From Pseudomonas segetis (GTDB taxonomy: Bacteria; Pseudomonadota; Gammaproteobacteria; Pseudomonadales; Pseudomonadaceae), in the NCBI RefSeq assembly GCF_900188155.1, contig NZ_FZOG01000001.1, forward strand, positions 124,001 to 188,000: a DNA stretch of 64,000 nucleotides, read 5' to 3'. Under the pieces are notes generated by a model. The model did no database searches and was not told the origin of the DNA. It worked only from the letters and a program-made list of their open reading frames with translations. Both the position numbers and the translations under genes were made by a program. Shown here piece by piece: positions 1 through 9,043 of the stretch (positions are counted from its first letter, which is position 1; every line of letters begins with the position of its first letter).

Positions 1-203
1 AACGAGCTGCCCAAGTCGTAGAGCACGCTATGGGGCTTGGCGAACTGGCTGGCGAGCACGCCAATGTTTTCAACAATGGTCGGATAGCCAGGCACCGAGC
101 GTTTGATCATGTCCGGAAATACCCTGACCACATCCTCGTTAAAGGCAAAGTCCGGTACTTGCGCCAGCGGTTGGGAAAATATGCGGTCGGGCTCTTTGCT
201 CAC
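1..203 (-). CDS. cmoA: CmoA, carboxy-SAM synthase, N-terminal part (runs off window)
   Basis: Only the first ~67 codons are in the window; the gene continues past base 1. Read leftward from a GTG at 203-201 the protein starts [12 protein letters not shown], then contains [16 protein letters not shown] and ends at the edge in YDLGSS, the start of the SAM-binding loop. This matches the N-terminus of E. coli CmoA. The family turns SAM and prephenate into carboxy-SAM, which CmoB uses to make the wobble base cmo5U34 in tRNA. cmoB would be expected just beyond the edge. No strong ribosome-binding site precedes the GTG; the start rests on alignment with the family. Identity is confident, exact start less so. 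Confidence 0.85.
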   Translation of the reverse strand, partial: MSKEPDRIFSQPLAQVPDFAFNEDVVRVFPDMIKRSVPGYPTIVENIGVLASQFAKPHSVLYDLGSS

Positions 204-322
204 GGTGGTTCCGAAACAGGACGGGAAATCCGCGTATTTTAGCCAACTTGGCTGCTTAACCAAACCATGATTGTGTCAATGGGCCGGAAAACGGCCCAGG
301 CACGCCCGTGTCGGTTGATGTC

Positions 323-958
323 TCAGCGAAAACGCTGCTGAGCGGACGTGGCGATTGCCCATTGCGCCAGCCAGTAGGTGAGGATAATCGCATAGGGCGC
401 GGCGGCGAATGGTGCGACAAAGCGGTTGATACCGATAAGGCTATCGGACAACACGAAAAGCAGCGCGCCAACAGCCGCCAACCAGGCGCCTCGCTGATTG
501 ATATGTGGCTGGTTCAGGCGGGCAAGGGCACGCCAGAGCATGGCGCCGATAGCGGTGGCATAGCAGAGCACGGGAATCAGGAGAGGACCGAGTCCGGCAC
601 TGGCCAGAACGCTGAACATGCCGCCACCGACTATGATCGCAATGAACAGCGCGGGCCAGGCAGGCCGCTTGCAGTCACTGAAATAAGCGCGCAAATAAGC
701 GAGGTGGGCCAGCAGGAAGGCGCCCAGGCCAAACACGAACAGGTCGCCCGGCCAGTCGAGCAGGATATCGCCAGCCAGCGAGCACAGCAGCCCGATGCGA
801 ATCCAGCGGCTATAGGTGCCAGCGGGCGCCTGTTGCATCCACAGCAGCAGCGCAATGACCGGGATGCCTTTGCTCAGCAGACCCAGCAGGGCAAGATCGG
901 CAACTCTTGCATAGATGAACAGTGCCGCGCCACTGAGGGCTAAAAGCAACCAACGCAT
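323..958 (-). CDS. YhhN/TMEM86-family lysoplasmalogenase-like membrane protein
   Basis: A 211-residue, almost wholly hydrophobic protein with about seven or eight predicted membrane segments. Family features visible are the GDILLDWPG stretch near residue 64 and LFVLSDSLIGINRF near residue 166, with acidic residues inside helices as in the YhhN (TMEM86) family. Mammalian members hydrolyse the vinyl-ether bond of lysoplasmalogen; the bacterial substrate is uncertain, since aerobic pseudomonads are not known for plasmalogens. It would act in the inner membrane. It lies between cmoA and the chagasin-like lipoprotein on the same strand, with gaps of over 100 bases either side, so it is probably its own transcription unit. 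Confidence 0.8.
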   Translation of the reverse strand: MRWLLLALSGAALFIYARVADLALLGLLSKGIPVIALLLWMQQAPAGTYSRWIRIGLLCSLAGDILLDWPGDLFVFGLGAFLLAHLAYLRAYFSDCKRPAWPALFIAIIVGGGMFSVLASAGLGPLLIPVLCYATAIGAMLWRALARLNQPHINQRGAWLAAVGALLFVLSDSLIGINRFVAPFAAAPYAIILTYWLAQWAIATSAQQRFR

Positions 959-1085
959 ATCAAATTCTCGACCAGGTGGCGGAAGCCATGACTATGTCGT
1001 TTTGATTGCTGCTTGCCAACGCTGAAGATGACGCTTGAAGTAGCTTTTCGCGCCGAACCCGGGTGAACCGGTGTAGTCGGGCGAA

Positions 1086-1478
1086 TTACTTGACCTTGAT
1101 GGTGCAGTCAAAGGTTTGCGCAGGTGCAACCTCGGTTTCCCATGGCCGTTGATAAGTCATGACCAGGTGACCTTCTCCCGGTTGCTTGACCGTGTAGCGC
1201 CAGGTTGATTTACCCGCGCTGCCGACCAGTCCCGATTCCTCAGGATTGCTGTAAACCTCGGGGCCAAGGCTGGTCAATACAGCCGGGGCCGCATCGCGCA
1301 CAACCCAGCGGAAACCTGTGGTCGGGTTGCTTGGCAAACTGATGATCAGTTGTTGCTCGGTGCTAAGGCTCAGCGGGCAATCGCTTTGCTGTTGCAGGTT
1401 AACGGTCGTTGATTGGGTGGAGCAGCCGGCTAGCAACGCGAGGCTGAGTGGCGGCAGCAGGCGGTAAACTGCGGTCAT
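1086..1478 (-). CDS. icp: Chagasin-family (I42) cysteine-peptidase inhibitor lipoprotein
   Basis: From the ATG at 1478 the protein is 130 residues. It starts with a short lipoprotein signal with lipobox L-L-A-G-C, so the mature protein should be acylated and anchored in the envelope. The three loop motifs of chagasin inhibitors are all present: NPTTGF(RW) near residue 50, a Gly-rich GSAGKSTW loop, and QRPWE near the C-terminus. These loops insert into the active site of papain-like peptidases. The open frame reaches 51 codons further upstream, but that part has no signal-peptide character, so the ATG just before the signal was chosen. In P. aeruginosa the icp homologue also lies beside this Lon-type protease gene (recalled gene order). 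The target peptidase is not in this window. Confidence 0.82.
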   Translation of the reverse strand: MTAVYRLLPPLSLALLAGCSTQSTTVNLQQQSDCPLSLSTEQQLIISLPSNPTTGFRWVVRDAAPAVLTSLGPEVYSNPEESGLVGSAGKSTWRYTVKQPGEGHLVMTYQRPWETEVAPAQTFDCTIKVK

Positions 1479-1575
1479 GTTTGGCTCCGGTGATGGAAAT
1501 GGTTGTCCAGCATAGCCCCAGACGATGTCCAAGCGTAAGCCTGAGCGCATCGAAAAACAGCATTGCCCTGATGAC

Positions 1576-1609
1576 AAAGGCTCAAGTGCAGGTCCGCCCT
1601 TGAGCCTTT
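1576..1609 (-). terminator. Rho-independent terminator after lon
   Basis: An 11-bp perfect inverted repeat (1576-1586 with 1599-1609, 12-base loop) lies 15 bases beyond the lon stop codon. In the leftward direction the stem ends in TTT. It separates lon from the icp-like gene. Confidence 0.7.
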
Positions 1610-1623
1610 GCTTGCCTGTAGCT

Positions 1624-4011
1624 TTACTCAAACAGCACCTTGGCTACATCGCTATAGCGTTTGGCGAAGTGCACGGTAATGCCTTCCTTCAAGTAGTCCG
1701 GCAGTTCCTCAAACGAGCCTCGGTTGGCATCTGGCAGGATCAGTTCATGGATTTTCTGCCGGCGTGCGGCAATCACTTTCTCGCGAACCCCACCAATGGG
1801 CAGCACTTGCCCGGTCAGCGTCAGTTCGCCGGTCATGGCCACGCCTTTTTTCGGCACCTGGTTGCGTGCCAGCGAAAGCAGCGCACTGGCCATGGTCACG
1901 CCAGCGCTTGGCCCGTCTTTCGGGGTTGCGCCTTCGGGGACGTGAAGGTGAATAAATGCCTGGTCGAAGAAGCTGCTGTCACCGCCAAATTTTTTAAGGT
2001 TCGAGCTGATATAGCTGTAGGCGATTTCAGCAGACTCTTTCATCACCTCGCCGAGCTGGCCAGTGAGTTTGAAACCACGGTTGAGGGTGTGAATGCGTGT
2101 GGCCTCGATCGGCAGCGTGGCCCCGCCCATGCTGGTCCATGCAAGACCGGTAATCACGCCTTTGCCGGAGAGCACCCGTTCGTTACGGAAAACCGCAATG
2201 CCGAGATAGCGCTCAAGGTCCTTGTGGCCGATTTTTACCGGCGTGTCGGGTGCCTCCAGCAATTGCACGACCGCCTTGCGCACCAGTTTGCCCAGTTGCT
2301 TTTCAAGCTGGCGCACACCGGCTTCACGGGCGTAGCCTTCAATGACACCACGTAGCGCTGCATCGGTAATGCTCAGGTGTTTTTTCGGTACTCCGGCTTT
2401 TTCCAATTGTTTTGGCCACAGGTGGTTTTTAGCAATCGCCAGTTTCTCTTCGGTGATATAGCCGGAAAGACGAATAATCTCCATGCGATCGAGCAGTGGC
2501 CCAGGAATCGAGTCGAGGGTGTTCGCGGTACAGATGAACAAGACTTTCGACAGGTCTATGCGCAAGTCGAGATAGTGGTCGAGAAACTCGACATTCTGCT
2601 CCGGATCGAGGGTTTCCAGCAGGGCAGAAGCCGGGTCGCCTTGAAAACTGCTGCCCATTTTGTCGATTTCATCGAGCATGATTACCGGGTTCATCACCTC
2701 GACTTCCTTCAGCGCTTGCACCAGCTTGCCGGGCAGGGCGCCAATGTAGGTACGCCGATGGCCCTTGATCTCGGCCTCGTCGCGCATGCCGCCAACGCTG
2801 AAGCGATAAAAAGGGCGGCCCAGGGACTCGGCAATCGATTTGCCGATACTGGTCTTGCCCACCCCGGGCGGGCCTACAAGCAATACGATGGAGCCTGCGA
2901 TTTCGCCTTTGAAGGCGCCTACAGCAAGAAACTCGGTGATTCGCGACTTGATGTCGTCCATGCCCGAGTGATGTTTGTCGAGCACTTTGCGCGAGTGCTT
3001 GAGGTCAAGCTTGTCTTCGCCAAACATGCCCCATGGCAGCGCCGTGGCCCAATCCAGGTAATTGCGGGTGACGGCATATTCGGGTGAGCCGGTTTCCAGT
3101 ATCGCCAGCTTGCCCAGCTCTTCATCAATACGTTTTTGGGCATGCTCGGACAGGGTTTTACCTTCCAGGCGCTGCTCGAACTGCTCGATATCGGCGCTGC
3201 GATCATCCTTGCTCAGGCCCAGCTCCTGCTGGATGATTTTCAGTTGTTCCTTGAGGAAGAATTCACGTTGATGCTCGGATATCTTGCGGTTGACCTCCGC
3301 TGACAACTCACCTTGCAGCCGTGCCACTTCAACCTCTTTGCGCAGTAGCGGCAGCACTTTCTCCATGCGCTTGAGCATCGGCACAGTGTCGAGGACTTCT
3401 TGCAGCTCATTGCCAGGCACTGTGGTCAGGGCGGCGGCAAAGTCGGTCAGCGGCGAGGGGTCGTTGGGGCTGAAGCGATTGAGGTAGTTCTTCAGTTCTT
3501 CGCTATACAGCGGGTTGAGCGGCAGCAGTTCCTTGATCGCATTGATCAGTGCCATGCCATAGGCTTTGATTTCGTCACGGGACTCAAGCAGGGTTTTCGG
3601 GTATTCAACCTCGGCCAGGTAGGGTGGCTTGCGGCTCAACCAGCCACGAATGCGTACGCGGGTCAGGCCCTGGGCAACAAACTGCAACTTGCCACCTTCC
3701 TCGGAAGCATTGAGCACGCGCACCAGGGTGCCGTGCTCGGGCAAGTCATCAGGGTCCAGGGCTGTTCCATCGGCGGGGGGATTATCGACAAAGAACAGTG
3801 CCATGCTCTTGTGCGGCGTATCGCTGACCCGTTGCAAGGTCGAACTCCAGGGGTCGGGATTGACGATGATCGGCAACACCTGGGCAGGGAAGAGCGGGCG
3901 ATTGTGAATCGGAATCACATAGAGCTTGTCTGGCAGTTGCTGATTAGGCAGGGCCAGACGTTGGTCATCCTTATTTTCTGGTTCTACGACGATATCGTTA
4001 TCTTCGTTCAT
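1624..4011 (-). CDS. lon: Lon-family ATP-dependent serine protease
   Basis: A 795-residue Lon (S16) protease with complete architecture: N-terminal substrate-binding LAN domain (about 30-230), coiled coil (about 230-300), AAA+ ATPase with Walker A GPPGVGKT at 380-387 and Walker B VIMLDEID at 443-450, and C-terminal protease domain with the Ser in PKDGPSAG (S702) and Lys in GGVREK (K745), the Ser-Lys dyad. It degrades misfolded and regulatory proteins in the cytoplasm. Beside an icp-like inhibitor and pruR-putA it corresponds by position to the P. aeruginosa Lon-like protease called asrA, so the cell probably has a second, canonical Lon elsewhere. A promoter resembling the RpoH consensus lies just upstream, which suggests heat-shock induction. 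Confidence 0.95.
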   Translation of the reverse strand: MNEDNDIVVEPENKDDQRLALPNQQLPDKLYVIPIHNRPLFPAQVLPIIVNPDPWSSTLQRVSDTPHKSMALFFVDNPPADGTALDPDDLPEHGTLVRVLNASEEGGKLQFVAQGLTRVRIRGWLSRKPPYLAEVEYPKTLLESRDEIKAYGMALINAIKELLPLNPLYSEELKNYLNRFSPNDPSPLTDFAAALTTVPGNELQEVLDTVPMLKRMEKVLPLLRKEVEVARLQGELSAEVNRKISEHQREFFLKEQLKIIQQELGLSKDDRSADIEQFEQRLEGKTLSEHAQKRIDEELGKLAILETGSPEYAVTRNYLDWATALPWGMFGEDKLDLKHSRKVLDKHHSGMDDIKSRITEFLAVGAFKGEIAGSIVLLVGPPGVGKTSIGKSIAESLGRPFYRFSVGGMRDEAEIKGHRRTYIGALPGKLVQALKEVEVMNPVIMLDEIDKMGSSFQGDPASALLETLDPEQNVEFLDHYLDLRIDLSKVLFICTANTLDSIPGPLLDRMEIIRLSGYITEEKLAIAKNHLWPKQLEKAGVPKKHLSITDAALRGVIEGYAREAGVRQLEKQLGKLVRKAVVQLLEAPDTPVKIGHKDLERYLGIAVFRNERVLSGKGVITGLAWTSMGGATLPIEATRIHTLNRGFKLTGQLGEVMKESAEIAYSYISSNLKKFGGDSSFFDQAFIHLHVPEGATPKDGPSAGVTMASALLSLARNQVPKKGVAMTGELTLTGQVLPIGGVREKVIAARRQKIHELILPDANRGSFEELPDYLKEGITVHFAKRYSDVAKVLFE

Positions 4012-4040
4012 GCTGCACCTGCAGTTGGGCTATGACATAA

Positions 4041-4067
4041 ACATGGGGGGTAACTTGGGGTTTTCAA
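4041..4067 (-). promoter_or_regulatory. RpoH (sigma-32)-type promoter for the lon gene
   Basis: On the minus strand the sequence is TTGAAA (4067-4062), a 13-base spacer, then CCCCATGT (4048-4041). The heat-shock consensus is CTTGAA, 13-15 bases, CCCCATNT, so the -10 element is a perfect match and the -35 is off only in its leading C. It ends 29 bases before the start codon at 4011, a normal leader length. Confidence 0.75.
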
Positions 4068-4148
4068 TCACCAATTGCCTGCGGCGCATGGTCACGGCCT
4101 GTCCATTTGTCGTCGACGCTGCTGTTTTGGCAGTTTAGAAGGTAAAAT

Positions 4149-4931
4149 GTGCAATCACTCTTCGGACGCCGCCTTGCGATGCTCAATGCCCGCCTAATCC
4201 GCCTCGATGATAAAGCCCACGAACACACCCACGATCACCACCAGTTGGTGCTTTCGTTGTCCGGTCGTGCTGAATTCGAAGTCAACGGCAGTGGTGGAGA
4301 GGTTTGTCGGATGCGCGCCTGCCTGGTTCCCGGCGATGCCGATCACCAGTTTGCGGGCATGGGCGACAACCGCATGCTGATCATCGATCTTGATGAGCAG
4401 GACACCACCAGCGAAGACCTGGCGTTATTGACGCATCTGTTCGAAACGCCGCGCTATCCGCAGCTGGATGCAGACTTCCAGCACTTGCTCAGCTATGCCG
4501 GCGCGGAGCTTGAGCGCTACGGCAGCGATCCTATTCTTGCGCGCTCGCTGGGGGGCGTATTGTTGCGCGCCTTGCACCTGCGCCTGTTTGGCGAACAGCG
4601 GCGCCAGGTCAGCGGCGCACTTAACCTGGAGCGCCTGGATCGCTATATAGTCGAGCATCTGTCGCGGCGCATCAGTGTGGCCGAACTGGCCCAGACCGTT
4701 TGCCTGAGCCCAAGCCATTTTCATGCGCAGTTCAAAGACAGCGTTGGCCTTACCCCACATCAATACCTGCTTAAAAGCCGCCTGGATCAAGCTGCGCGTT
4801 TACTGCGAGAAAGCAACTTGCCGCTGGTTCGGATCGCCGAGGAGTGCGGCTTCTCTTCACAAAGCGCCCTGACAACAGCAATGCGCCGCTACATGGGCTT
4901 GACGCCTAAGCGCATGCGCAGCTCAATTTAG
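4149..4931 (+). CDS. pruR: AraC-family regulator, PruR-like (proline utilisation)
   Basis: A 260-residue protein with an N-terminal cupin-like sensing domain (HTHDHHQLVLSLSG near residues 28-41) and a C-terminal AraC/XylS DNA-binding domain of two helix-turn-helices (about 160-258; the second carries IAEECGFSSQSALTTAMRRY). In Pseudomonas, PruR activates putA and putP, and here the gene lies upstream of both. The GTG at 4149 is favoured because AGAAGG sits 6 bases before it; an ATG ten codons later (4179) is the alternative. The ATG at 4147 is out of frame. Because PutA in this genome lacks a DNA-binding domain, a separate regulator such as this one is needed. The function is inferred from position and family. 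Confidence 0.85.
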   Translation: MQSLFGRRLAMLNARLIRLDDKAHEHTHDHHQLVLSLSGRAEFEVNGSGGEVCRMRACLVPGDADHQFAGMGDNRMLIIDLDEQDTTSEDLALLTHLFETPRYPQLDADFQHLLSYAGAELERYGSDPILARSLGGVLLRALHLRLFGEQRRQVSGALNLERLDRYIVEHLSRRISVAELAQTVCLSPSHFHAQFKDSVGLTPHQYLLKSRLDQAARLLRESNLPLVRIAEECGFSSQSALTTAMRRYMGLTPKRMRSSI

Positions 4932-4984
4932 CGTTACCTCCTCACGCGCCCGCTTGCGCCGAGACCTTTACAGAGGACTTTGTC

Positions 4985-5449
4985 TTGACCCTTTCACCGC
5001 CCGTTACCTGGCAGACCAAGCACCATGGCGAGCTGAGCGTGGCCGATCTATACGCTATATTGAAGCTGCGCAGTGCGGTTTTCGTGGTCGAGCAGAATTG
5101 TGTCTACAATGATATCGATGGTCTCGACATGCAGGGCGACACCCTTCATGTGATGGCATGGCAAGACGACAGGCTGGTGGCCTATCTACGCTTGCTCGAC
5201 CCTGCGCGCAATGATGGGCATGTTGTGATAGGCCGTGTGGTCACCGATCCTTCGGCGCGAGGTTCCGGGCTGGGCCATGAACTAATGGCATATGCACTGG
5301 ACGCCTGCGCCAGACGCTGGCCACAAGTGCCGATATATTTATCGGCGCAAGCCCATTTGCAAGGTTACTACGGGCGTTATGACTTTGTTGCATGCAGTGA
5401 TATTTACCTGGAAGACGGTATCGAACACATCGGCATGCGCCGTTCCTGA
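4985..5449 (+). CDS. GNAT acetyltransferase, ElaA family
   Basis: A 154-residue single-domain GCN5-related N-acetyltransferase. The acetyl-CoA binding motif A is visible as VVTDPSARGSGLGHELM near residue 84-100, and the N-terminal half has LRSAVFVVEQNCVYNDIDGLD, typical of the ElaA subfamily. The substrate is unknown. The start is a TTG at 4985 preceded by AGAGGAC; there is no in-frame ATG before the conserved N-terminal region, so the rare start looks real. It follows pruR by 53 bases on the same strand and could be co-transcribed with it. Confidence 0.8.
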   Translation: MTLSPPVTWQTKHHGELSVADLYAILKLRSAVFVVEQNCVYNDIDGLDMQGDTLHVMAWQDDRLVAYLRLLDPARNDGHVVIGRVVTDPSARGSGLGHELMAYALDACARRWPQVPIYLSAQAHLQGYYGRYDFVACSDIYLEDGIEHIGMRRS

Positions 5450-5819
5450 CTGCCGTTCGCATCCCGTCACAGGATGCTTGATGCGCCGCCTCAATGCTCC
5501 GGGCAGTGTGGTGCGGAAGGTTTTGTCCATTAGGCCAGGTTTTAGCCGGATTCAGGGTTCTTACACCTTCTAGTTCGGGCTCTCTGGTTGTTTTTCGGGT
5601 GTTCCGGTTGAAAAAACAGCCTGGAATTAGTTCCCCGCCCCATAGCTTTCTGCAAAAACTCCAGAGGTTTCAGTAAGAAGCTGTAATCACTCTGCCACTA
5701 AATTCAGCCATCCAGTTGCGCCTGGTTGGGTTGCCTAAGTTTTGTCGTTCGGGCAACACAGCTGCATTGAAGTCTGCAAAGGCGCTCACAACAACAGTCT
5801 CCATAAGAGGATGGGCGTG
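5450..5819. other. Intergenic region upstream of putA
   Basis: No gene is seen. A small inverted repeat (GCATCC at 5459-5464 with GGATGC at 5472-5477) follows the acetyltransferase but lacks a T-tract, so it is a poor terminator. The rest is presumably the putA promoter and PruR target region; I cannot point to an operator. Just before the putA ribosome-binding site there is a CA-rich stretch (see next entry). Confidence 0.5.
5790..5797 (+). promoter_or_regulatory. Near-match to Hfq/Crc CA motif in the putA leader
   Basis: The bases AACAACAG differ from the Hfq/Crc recognition motif AAnAAnAA only at the last position. The site lies 7 bases before the AAGAGG ribosome-binding site of putA, where Hfq/Crc binding would block translation during growth on preferred carbon sources. 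This is inference from motif and place. Confidence 0.4.
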
Positions 5820-8800
5820 ATGTTTAAAGCCAGTCACGTCTTGCAGGACGAGTTCCTAACCCGGATCTCTGCCGCCAAGGCCGCCGATTTTTTCCCTGTC
5901 ATCAGCGCAAATTACAGCGTTGACGAGGCAGCCTATCTTACTGAGCTATTGCAGCTCGCCGACCCCGGTGAAGCCGGTATTGAGGCTATCCGCCAGAATG
6001 CCCGCACATTGATCGAAGATGTGCGTAGCCGGGACAATGCTGTCGATACCCTCGACGCACTTCTTCGTCAGTACAGCCTCGACACCCAGGAAGGGCTGAT
6101 GCTCATGTGCCTGGCCGAGGCTTTACTGCGCGTGCCGGACGCCGTTACCGCCGATGCGCTGATTCGCGACAAGCTCAGTGCCGCCGAGTGGGAGCGTCAC
6201 CTGGGCAAGAGTGACAGCGTACTGGTCAATTTTGCCGCCTGGGGCCTGGTCATGACCGGCAAGGTGGTTGACCCGGAAACAGCAGATGGACGCCCGAAAA
6301 ACGTATTGGGCAAGCTGATCAAGCGTTCCGGCGAGCCGGTTATACGCGCGGCCATGAACCAGGCCATGAAACTCATGGGCAAGCAGTTCGTACTTGGTCG
6401 CACCATCAGCGAAGCACTGAAAAATGGTCGTCCTGAGCGTGAGAAGGGCTACAGCTACTCCTTCGATATGCTGGGTGAGGCTGCGCTGACCGCTGCAGAC
6501 GCCAATAAATATATGGCTGACTATCGCCAGGCGATTGATACCGTCGGTGCGGAACCACAAGTCGGTAAAGGCCCGCGGCCATCGGTTTCCATCAAGCTTT
6601 CCGCGCTGCACCCGCGCTATGAAGTGGCGCAGCGTGAGCGTGTGCTGACTGAGCTGTTCGCTAACGTGCGCGAGCTGTGTGTACGGGCCCGCAAGTTGAA
6701 CGTTGGCATCTCGATCGATGCCGAAGAAGCGGACCGCCTAGAACTGTCACTTGAACTCTACGAAAAACTGCTGCGTGACCCGGCAATCAGTGGCTGGGGC
6801 GAGGTTGGCCTGGTCATCCAGGCTTACTCCAAGCGTTGCCTGCCAGTGCTGGTATGGCTGACCTTGCTGGGCAAAGAGCTGGGCGAGAAAATGCCGCTGC
6901 GCCTGGTCAAGGGTGCCTATTGGGACAGCGAAATCAAGCAGTGCCATGTCCAGGGGCTGGATGGCTTTCCGGTATTTACCCGCAAGGAAGGCACCGACAG
7001 CTCGTACCTGGCCTGTGCTCGTTTCTTGTTGTCAGAGTTCACCCGTGGGGTGATCTATCCGCAATTTGCCAGCCACAACGCGCACACGGTCAGTTGCATT
7101 CTGACCATGGCCGCTGAACTGCCAGAGCCGCGTGATTTCGAGTTCCAGCGTCTGCACGGCATGGGCGATGCACTGTATGACACCGTACTGGAAAAGCACG
7201 CCACCAATGTGCGTATCTACGCGCCGGTGGGAGCTCACAAGGACTTGCTGCCATACCTGGTTCGTCGCCTGCTGGAAAACGGCGCCAACTCGTCGTTCGT
7301 GCATCAACTGGTTGATCCAGGCACGCCGATTGAGTCACTTCTTGATCACCCGGTGACGCAGTTGCGCAAGTTCAAATCGCTCAGCAATGAGAAAATTCCA
7401 CTTCCGCCTGCGCTGTTTGGTGCTGCTCGGAAAAACTCCCAAGGCATCAACATGAATATCGAACATTCCTGGGCAGAATTGAACAGTGCCTATCAGCCTC
7501 ATCTCAATCGCCAATGGCATGCCGCGCCGGTTATCAAAGGTGAAAAACTCACCGGTACTGCGCAGGCTGTGCACTGCCCCTATGAATTGAGCAAAGTGGT
7601 GGGCAGCGCTGAGTTTGCCAGCGCCGCCCAGGCCGCCCAGGCGCTGGATGTACTGAGCGCCGCCTGGCCGCGTTGGAATGCCACTGCTATCGACGATCGC
7701 GCCAGCATCTTCGAGCGCCTGGCAGACCTGCTTGAAACTCACCGCGCAGAGCTGATGGCAATGTGCACGCTGGAAGCAGGCAAGAGCCTGCAGGACGGTA
7801 TTGATGAAGTCCGCGAGGCCGTCGATTTCTGTCGCTACTACGCCCAGCAAGCGCGTCTGCGCCTGGGCCGCGAAGAGCTGCAAGGCCCTACCGGCGAACG
7901 CAATGAGCTGTTCCATGAAGGTCGCGGTATTTTTGTCTGCGTCAGCCCCTGGAACTTCCCCCTGGCAATCTACCTGGGCCAGATCGCCGCAGCGCTGGTT
8001 GCCGGTAACTGCGTGCTGGCAAAACCAGCCGAGCAGACCAGCCTGATCGCCGCACGGGCGCTGGAGCTGATGTTCGAGGCCGGCCTGCCCAAGGATGTGA
8101 TTGCATTCCTGCCGGGTGATGGTGCGACCCTGGGCGGAGTGTTTTGCCGCGATGCCCGTGTATCCGGCGTGTGCTTCACCGGTTCGACCGATACCGCGCG
8201 GATCATCAATCGCCAACTGGCTGAAAAGGAAGGCCCAATCGCCGCGCTGATTGCCGAAACCGGCGGCCAGAATGCGATGATCGTTGACTCGACAGCCCTT
8301 CCAGAACAAGTGGTCAAAGATGCCGTGCAATCGGCCTTTACCAGTGCGGGCCAGCGTTGCTCGGCTCTGCGTGTGCTCTATGTTCAGGCGGATATTGCCG
8401 ACCGCGTAGTGGAATTGCTCAAAGGTGCGATGGCCGAGCTCAAGGTTGGCCCGACGCACCTGCGTGCCAATGATATTGGCCCGGTGATCGATGCAGAAGC
8501 CAAGGCCGGCCTGGATGCCCACATCGCTGCGCTCAAGAGCGAAGGCAAGCTGATTGCCGAAACCCAACTCGCGGCTGATCTTGATGGGCATTTCGTGGCG
8601 CCCGTCGCCTTCGAAATCGGCGGCATCAATGAGTTGAAGAAAGAGAATTTTGGTCCGATTCTGCATTTGGTGCGTTATCAGGCCAGCGAGCTGGAAGCCG
8701 TGGTCGGTGCAATCAACGGCACCGGTTATGGCTTGACCCTTGGAGTGCACAGCCGCAACGAGGAAACCGCAGCGCGCATCGAAGCCTTGGCGCGCGTGGG

Positions 8801-8999
8801 CAACCTGTACATCAACCGTAACCAGATTGGTGCGGTGGTCGGCGTGCAGCCTTTCGGTGGTTGTGGGTTATCCGGTACGGGGCCCAAAGCTGGCGGTCCA
8901 AGCTACTTGCTGCGCTTTGTTAACGAACGCACGACTTCGGTGAATACCACTGCAGTCGGAGGTAATGCGTCGCTGTTATCATTGGGCGACGAGATTTAA
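5820..8999 (+). CDS. putA: Bifunctional proline dehydrogenase / glutamate semialdehyde dehydrogenase PutA
   Basis: Oxidises proline to glutamate in two steps at the inner face of the membrane, passing electrons to quinone. From the ATG at 5820 (AAGAGG 9 bases upstream) the protein has 1059 residues. The proline dehydrogenase barrel spans about 60-510, with the substrate/FAD stretch RRLLENGANSSFV near 483-495. The aldehyde dehydrogenase spans about 570-1045, with catalytic Glu in ETGGQN (E813) and nucleophile Cys in GQRCSALR (C847). The length is that of type A PutA; the ~1300-residue form with an N-terminal ribbon-helix-helix repressor domain is absent, so regulation must come from another protein, presumably PruR. 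The frame is open upstream to 5742, but that part looks like leader. Confidence 0.96.
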   Translation: MFKASHVLQDEFLTRISAAKAADFFPVISANYSVDEAAYLTELLQLADPGEAGIEAIRQNARTLIEDVRSRDNAVDTLDALLRQYSLDTQEGLMLMCLAEALLRVPDAVTADALIRDKLSAAEWERHLGKSDSVLVNFAAWGLVMTGKVVDPETADGRPKNVLGKLIKRSGEPVIRAAMNQAMKLMGKQFVLGRTISEALKNGRPEREKGYSYSFDMLGEAALTAADANKYMADYRQAIDTVGAEPQVGKGPRPSVSIKLSALHPRYEVAQRERVLTELFANVRELCVRARKLNVGISIDAEEADRLELSLELYEKLLRDPAISGWGEVGLVIQAYSKRCLPVLVWLTLLGKELGEKMPLRLVKGAYWDSEIKQCHVQGLDGFPVFTRKEGTDSSYLACARFLLSEFTRGVIYPQFASHNAHTVSCILTMAAELPEPRDFEFQRLHGMGDALYDTVLEKHATNVRIYAPVGAHKDLLPYLVRRLLENGANSSFVHQLVDPGTPIESLLDHPVTQLRKFKSLSNEKIPLPPALFGAARKNSQGINMNIEHSWAELNSAYQPHLNRQWHAAPVIKGEKLTGTAQAVHCPYELSKVVGSAEFASAAQAAQALDVLSAAWPRWNATAIDDRASIFERLADLLETHRAELMAMCTLEAGKSLQDGIDEVREAVDFCRYYAQQARLRLGREELQGPTGERNELFHEGRGIFVCVSPWNFPLAIYLGQIAAALVAGNCVLAKPAEQTSLIAARALELMFEAGLPKDVIAFLPGDGATLGGVFCRDARVSGVCFTGSTDTARIINRQLAEKEGPIAALIAETGGQNAMIVDSTALPEQVVKDAVQSAFTSAGQRCSALRVLYVQADIADRVVELLKGAMAELKVGPTHLRANDIGPVIDAEAKAGLDAHIAALKSEGKLIAETQLAADLDGHFVAPVAFEIGGINELKKENFGPILHLVRYQASELEAVVGAINGTGYGLTLGVHSRNEETAARIEALARVGNLYINRNQIGAVVGVQPFGGCGLSGTGPKAGGPSYLLRFVNERTTSVNTTAVGGNASLLSLGDEI

Positions 9000-9007
9000 G
9001 CAGTTTT

Positions 9008-9043
9008 AACGGGCGGGTGCCTTCGGGCCTCGCCCGTTGTTTT
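9008..9043 (+). terminator. Rho-independent terminator after putA
   Basis: An 8-bp GC-rich stem (AACGGGCG 9008-9015 with CGCCCGTT 9031-9038) is followed by GTTTT, starting 9 bases after the putA stop. Confidence 0.8.

Noticed and set aside
280..298. Stem-loop TGGGCCG-N5-CGGCCCA between cmoA and the lysoplasmalogenase-like gene
   Set aside because: No T-tract on either strand; not strong enough to call a terminator.
308..943. 211-codon open frame on the plus strand
   Set aside because: It is the antisense shadow of the membrane-protein gene 323-958, rich in Gln/Arg with no family features.
5742..5819. 26-codon N-terminal extension of PutA
   Set aside because: Starts with TTG, lacks similarity to PutA and contains the likely leader; the ATG at 5820 has a well-placed ribosome-binding site.
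7335..8750. 471-codon open frame opposite putA
   Set aside because: Antisense shadow in a GC-rich gene; composition rich in His, Gln and Arg and no ribosome-binding site.
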